DNA of 64,000 nt from Bacillus_BD oryzisoli (lineage in GTDB: Bacteria; Bacillota; Bacilli; Bacillales; Cytobacillaceae), in assembly GCF_036670025.1 (NCBI RefSeq), contig NZ_CP137640.1, positions 4,312,001 to 4,376,000 on the forward strand. The letters are read 5' to 3'. A program made the translations under genes and the position numbers. The notes under the pieces are model-generated. The model was not told the origin of the DNA. It worked only from the letters and a program-made list of their open reading frames with translations, and ran no database searches. Of the stretch, positions 61,264 to 64,000 are shown piece by piece (position 1 is the first letter of the stretch; each line of letters starts with the position of its first letter).

Positions 61264-62058
61264 TTAAGCTAGACGGAATTTGTTAGATTTTAACTTTTCA
61301 AGTGCAACTAAGAATTCATCATTCAACACTTTAATATGAGTTCCTTTCATACCTAATGATCGTGATTCAATGACACCGGCACTCTCTAGTTTACGTAGTG
61401 CGTTTACAATAACAGATCGCGTAATTTTCACACGGTCGGCCACTCTTGAAGCAACTAATAATCCTTCTTTTCCTTGAAGCTCTTCAAAAATATGCTCAAC
61501 CGCTTCCTGCTCACTATATGATAATGAATTAATCGCCATTTGAACAATCGCTTTTCTGCGGGCTTCAATTGCAAGCTCTTGAGCCTGTTCATGAAGAATT
61601 TCCATTCCTACTACGGTTGCACCATATTCTGCAAGGATAAGATCATCATTATCAAATGGTGCTTCTACTCTTCCAATAATCAATGTTCCAATTCGTTCTC
61701 CTCCGCCGATAATAGGTACAATTGTAGTTATTCCATTTTTGAATAACTCTTTATTTTCAATTGGAAATACAGAATGTTCGTTATCTACATCAAGGTTTGA
61801 AGAAGTTTCTTTGATGTTCAATAAATTTTTCGTATAATCCTCTGGAAAACGTCGGTCTTCTAGCATTTGTTTCATTCGCTCATTTTCGATTTCTTGATTA
61901 ATTGAAAACCCTAACAGTTTTCCTTTTAAACTAATAATAAATGTATTTGCTTGAATAATTTCACTTAACGTGTCAGTCATTTCCTTAAAATTCACGGATT
62001 TTCCTGCAGTTGTTTGTAAAAGAGAATTTATTTGTCTTGTTTTTGATAATAAGTTCAT
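61264..62058 (-). CDS. codY: GTP- and branched-chain amino acid-sensing repressor CodY
   Basis: A 264-residue CodY. The N-terminal GAF domain has Arg61, Phe71 and Phe98 at the same positions as the isoleucine pocket of B. subtilis CodY. The C-terminal winged helix (VADRVKITRSVIVNALRKLE near 206) and SAGVIESRSLGMKGT are conserved. It stands alone: codV, clpQ and clpY, which normally precede codY, are absent here. It may be a second copy. AAGGAA-type ribosome site is weak. Confidence 0.93.
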   Translation of the reverse strand: MNLLSKTRQINSLLQTTAGKSVNFKEMTDTLSEIIQANTFIISLKGKLLGFSINQEIENERMKQMLEDRRFPEDYTKNLLNIKETSSNLDVDNEHSVFPIENKELFKNGITTIVPIIGGGERIGTLIIGRVEAPFDNDDLILAEYGATVVGMEILHEQAQELAIEARRKAIVQMAINSLSYSEQEAVEHIFEELQGKEGLLVASRVADRVKITRSVIVNALRKLESAGVIESRSLGMKGTHIKVLNDEFLVALEKLKSNKFRLA

Positions 62059-62381
62059 GATATTTCCCCCAAGGAATTTTCTTTTTATAATTTTTTTCCT
62101 AAACCATGTGAACTAGCATTATATATAAAAGTAATAATGATATATAAAAATAATTTCTTCCCTTCTATTGGATCTATAACGAAATCTATATCAATTTTAA
62201 ATCATTTAATAAATTGAACTAATGATAAAAGTCACAGTTTTTCATGTAAATGTGAATATTTTATTAATTTTAACATCGCAACGAAGTAATTTTAATCTAT
62301 TATGAGATCAAAATCATGCTTGACACTTATCCTTTTTTTCACATAAGATATATCAATCTCAGAACAGGGGGTGAGAGGGAA
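62059..62381. other. Divergent region between codY and the coiled-coil gene
   Basis: About 320 bp of AT-rich sequence. No riboswitch or clear CodY box was found. The open frame of the next gene extends back to 62316, but without a ribosome site. Confidence 0.4.
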
Positions 62382-63134
62382 ATGGGATTATTTATCAATG
62401 ATAATAATAAACATCCTTCTATCTATAAAAATAATGTTGAACCGAAAGAACCGAATCAGGATATTGTCCGATTCAACGAGGTCACCGAATTAATAAAGGA
62501 ACAACACAAAGCAAACAAGGAACTTATAAAATCAATTGAAGAGCTGAAACCACGCTACAAGAAACTTCAAAGAACAATGATAACTCAATGCAATCACATG
62601 AAGACACAAATTGCTGAATTAAAGAGCAGTAATTATCACCACGAACATTTTGAAGCGAAAATGATTCAAACGCTGCATTCCTTAAATGATAAAAATAACA
62701 ATCTCCAATCTAGTATCGAAAGTGAAAGCCATTTAAAAAACTCCATTCTAAATAAAATGAATAGTCTGCTTGAATCGGATCAGAAAATGGCTGCTAGTCT
62801 GGAACAAAATGAGGCGGCAATTCAACAACTATCCTTACAAATAGCCGAACAAAAGGAACTTCATAATGAATCAGCAGCAAAACAGGAGGATTTTCAAAGG
62901 GATGTCTCTAGACGATTAGATACGCAGGAAGCCATAACGGAAAAAATCTTTCGGCAATTAAACCATATCCGTTCGATCATTTTTGAACGAACAAACTATT
63001 TAGCTGAAAAATTGGAGGATGGCTATAAGCTGACTTCTTCCTATGTCTCTAAGCTAATGAATGGTTCTGACCAGCCATTGGATTTTTCTTTATTGAATTA
63101 TAAAAATCAGGAAAAACAAAAACATATCGATTGA
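62382..63134 (+). CDS. Coiled-coil protein of unknown function
   Basis: A 250-residue hydrophilic protein. Residues 30-200 are almost fully coiled coil with heptads (VTELIKEQHKANKELIKSIE, QLSLQIAEQKELHNESAAKQ). GGGGTGAGAGGG stands before the ATG at 62382, so the longer frame is rejected. No TM segment or signal is seen. I do not recognise the family. Confidence 0.75.
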   Translation: MGLFINDNNKHPSIYKNNVEPKEPNQDIVRFNEVTELIKEQHKANKELIKSIEELKPRYKKLQRTMITQCNHMKTQIAELKSSNYHHEHFEAKMIQTLHSLNDKNNNLQSSIESESHLKNSILNKMNSLLESDQKMAASLEQNEAAIQQLSLQIAEQKELHNESAAKQEDFQRDVSRRLDTQEAITEKIFRQLNHIRSIIFERTNYLAEKLEDGYKLTSSYVSKLMNGSDQPLDFSLLNYKNQEKQKHID

Positions 63135-63152
63135 TTCTCTATTTGTTTTGTG

Positions 63153-63192
63153 AAAAAGGACTTTTCATCCCGTGATGAAAAGTCCTTTTTTT
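63153..63192 (+). terminator. Intrinsic terminator after the coiled-coil gene
   Basis: AAAAAGGACTTTTCATC-CCGT-GATGAAAAGTCCTTTTT followed by TT. Confidence 0.93.
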
Positions 63193-63234
63193 GGATATTT
63201 GGTTCTACTGATTTTTTGGTTATGTCTTGAACCT

Positions 63235-63420
63235 TTAATTAATGCCTGATTTACATTCAGGACAAGTTACCTCCTGAACATGCTTAAATTTAATTTTCTT
63301 CAAATCCTGTTTGTTTTTGGTATAGTAATAATGGTAAGGAAACTTGCATAAACAGATTTGTTCATCCTTAACAATATGTACTAAATGATCCTTCGTACTG
63401 TAAATAGTTGGTAAAAACAT
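63235..63420 (-). CDS. Small protein behind a c-di-GMP riboswitch
   Basis: A 61-residue basic protein with CLCKFPYHYYYTKNKQDLKK and a C-terminal CPECKSG, so possibly one zinc. GAAGGGCG precedes the ATG. It is the first gene downstream of the GEMM-I riboswitch, about 65 nt away, and no other gene lies between. I do not recognise the family. Confidence 0.72.
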   Translation of the reverse strand: MFLPTIYSTKDHLVHIVKDEQICLCKFPYHYYYTKNKQDLKKIKFKHVQEVTCPECKSGIN

Positions 63421-63483
63421 ATTCGCCCTTCTTATTCTTTATGTATTAGGCAAATTAGAAAAGTTATCATTTATAACTAATAT

Positions 63484-63562
63484 GCAACCCGGCTGCCGTG
63501 GCAAAGTTCTGCTTTAGGCCCGTGGCTTTGCGTCTTTTACTTTCGTAAAGTTTGCCCTTCAT
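63484..63562 (-). promoter_or_regulatory. Cyclic di-GMP-I (GEMM-I) riboswitch
   Basis: On the minus strand GGGCAAACTTTACGAAAGTA, then GACGCAAAGCCACGGGCCTAA, then GGCAGCCGGGTTGC follow in the canonical GEMM-I order. The GNRA-type GAAA loop and its receptor CCUAA are present. A weak AGTTAT-AAATG-ATAACT hairpin lies just after it. Confidence 0.93.
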
Positions 63563-63645
63563 TATGATACCATAATTTACCGTCCAGAATATGATATCTT
63601 TAAGTTTTTCTTATTTTGATGAAATAACCTTTACAACAGCATTAG

Positions 63646-64000
63646 TTAATTCTCCGGTGCTTGTTCATGATAAAATTCCTCGTCATTTTCAATCACGATA
63701 TATTCTTCTTCTGTTTGTTTGGTTTCTGAGTTAATGAACTCCATTGTCACCATTAAGGCAACACCACTTTCAATATCCTTTGCGCCCCAGATACGAATGA
63801 TTTTTGTTTTGTCACCATTATAGAAAACCGTTTCTACCGTCAAAACTTCATCCTTTTCTTCTTCCTTTGATTCTACATGGACAAATGCTTGAAGAAATTG
63901 TACCTGCTGATTATTCTTGTCCAAAAAATTCATTAGAAAGGTTAAGTATTTTGGAAAATCCAATAATCGGTCTCCAAAAAAATACGTTCCGAGCTCCCCT
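63646..64000 (-). CDS. C-terminal part of an unidentified gene (5' end outside window)
   Basis: The frame is open from the window edge to a TAA at 63646, giving 117 residues, and the start lies outside. It reads GELGTYFFGDRLLDFPKYLT, then an acidic stretch and ETVFYNGDKTKIIRIWGAKD. No family was recognised. The TTG at 63963 is unlikely to be the start, as the frame runs on with protein-like sequence. Confidence 0.6.
   Translation of the reverse strand, partial: GELGTYFFGDRLLDFPKYLTFLMNFLDKNNQQVQFLQAFVHVESKEEEKDEVLTVETVFYNGDKTKIIRIWGAKDIESGVALMVTMEFINSETKQTEEEYIVIENDEEFYHEQAPEN

Noticed and set aside
1..64000. CRISPR arrays, tRNA/rRNA genes, prophage or integrase modules
   Set aside because: No regularly spaced repeats, cloverleaf-like sequences, phage structural genes or recombinases were found on reading both strands.

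Overview
The window reads as a low-GC, spore-forming Bacillaceae chromosome (Bacillus/Neobacillus type). This rests on a Spo0E-family phosphatase, CodY, a YhfH-type zinc ribbon, an SR1P-like peptide, FbpB-like and YugN-like proteins, a YerO/SwrC pair, strong AGGAGG ribosome sites and many U-tailed hairpin terminators. No rRNA, tRNA, CRISPR array, transposase or prophage block was seen. The species cannot be fixed from the sequence alone.

Layout. 1-7 kb: a flavoprotein cut by the window edge, a methyltransferase, an SDR, small zinc-ribbon genes and a saccharopine-dehydrogenase-like gene. This stretch is crossed by a family of short dispersed repeats (core GGGACGGTTCTTTTGCTTCC) that often occur as inverted pairs, plus an orphan Fur box and a flavoprotein remnant. 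6.5-14.5 kb: TetR/SwrC efflux pair, amino-acid permease, RidA, an NTF2-like protein, and cobT behind a cobalamin riboswitch with its terminator. 14.9-16.1 kb: a PadR regulator and an ATC-hydrolase-like gene that share a near-identical operator.

16.4-37.1 kb is the most interesting block: a catabolic island for a ketone or 3-oxo acid. One minus-strand operon encodes two different HyuA-type ATPase subunits, a small zinc subunit, a HyuB-type subunit and a UroD-fold protein, which matches the subunit set and gene order of acetophenone carboxylase. A PucR-type GAF activator, a Spo0E-like protein and a second operon follow. The second operon holds a stand-alone PycB/5S-like carboxyltransferase, biotin carrier, biotin carboxylase, thiolase, CoA-transferase, an FbpB-like peptide and an MFS carrier. 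Two IclR regulators and a hotdog thioesterase diverge from it. The likely scheme is: ketone + CO2 + ATP gives a 3-oxo acid, CoA-transferase activates it, and thiolase releases acetyl-CoA. The biotin enzyme has an atypical carboxyltransferase whose substrate is unclear. Two promoters in the island share a 34-bp upstream box.

37-53 kb: a vWA lipoprotein, BI-1/YetJ-like channel, a TetR gene and membrane protein sharing one operator, small conserved genes, a Tyr/Pro-rich cupin, CopC/CopD, a pentapeptide-repeat protein, GNAT, PPOX-type flavoproteins, YugN-like, a Bcr/CflA-type MFS, a secreted EEP hydrolase and an M14 peptidase whose C-terminus is encoded by a dispersed repeat. 53.7-57.9 kb: a Fur-controlled hydroxamate siderophore importer (two FecCD permeases, divergent lipoprotein, ATPase). 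58-64 kb: a PHB-depolymerase-like esterase, AraC regulator, YczE-like membrane protein, a stand-alone CodY, a coiled-coil protein, and a c-di-GMP-I riboswitch ahead of a 61-residue protein. The window ends inside another gene.
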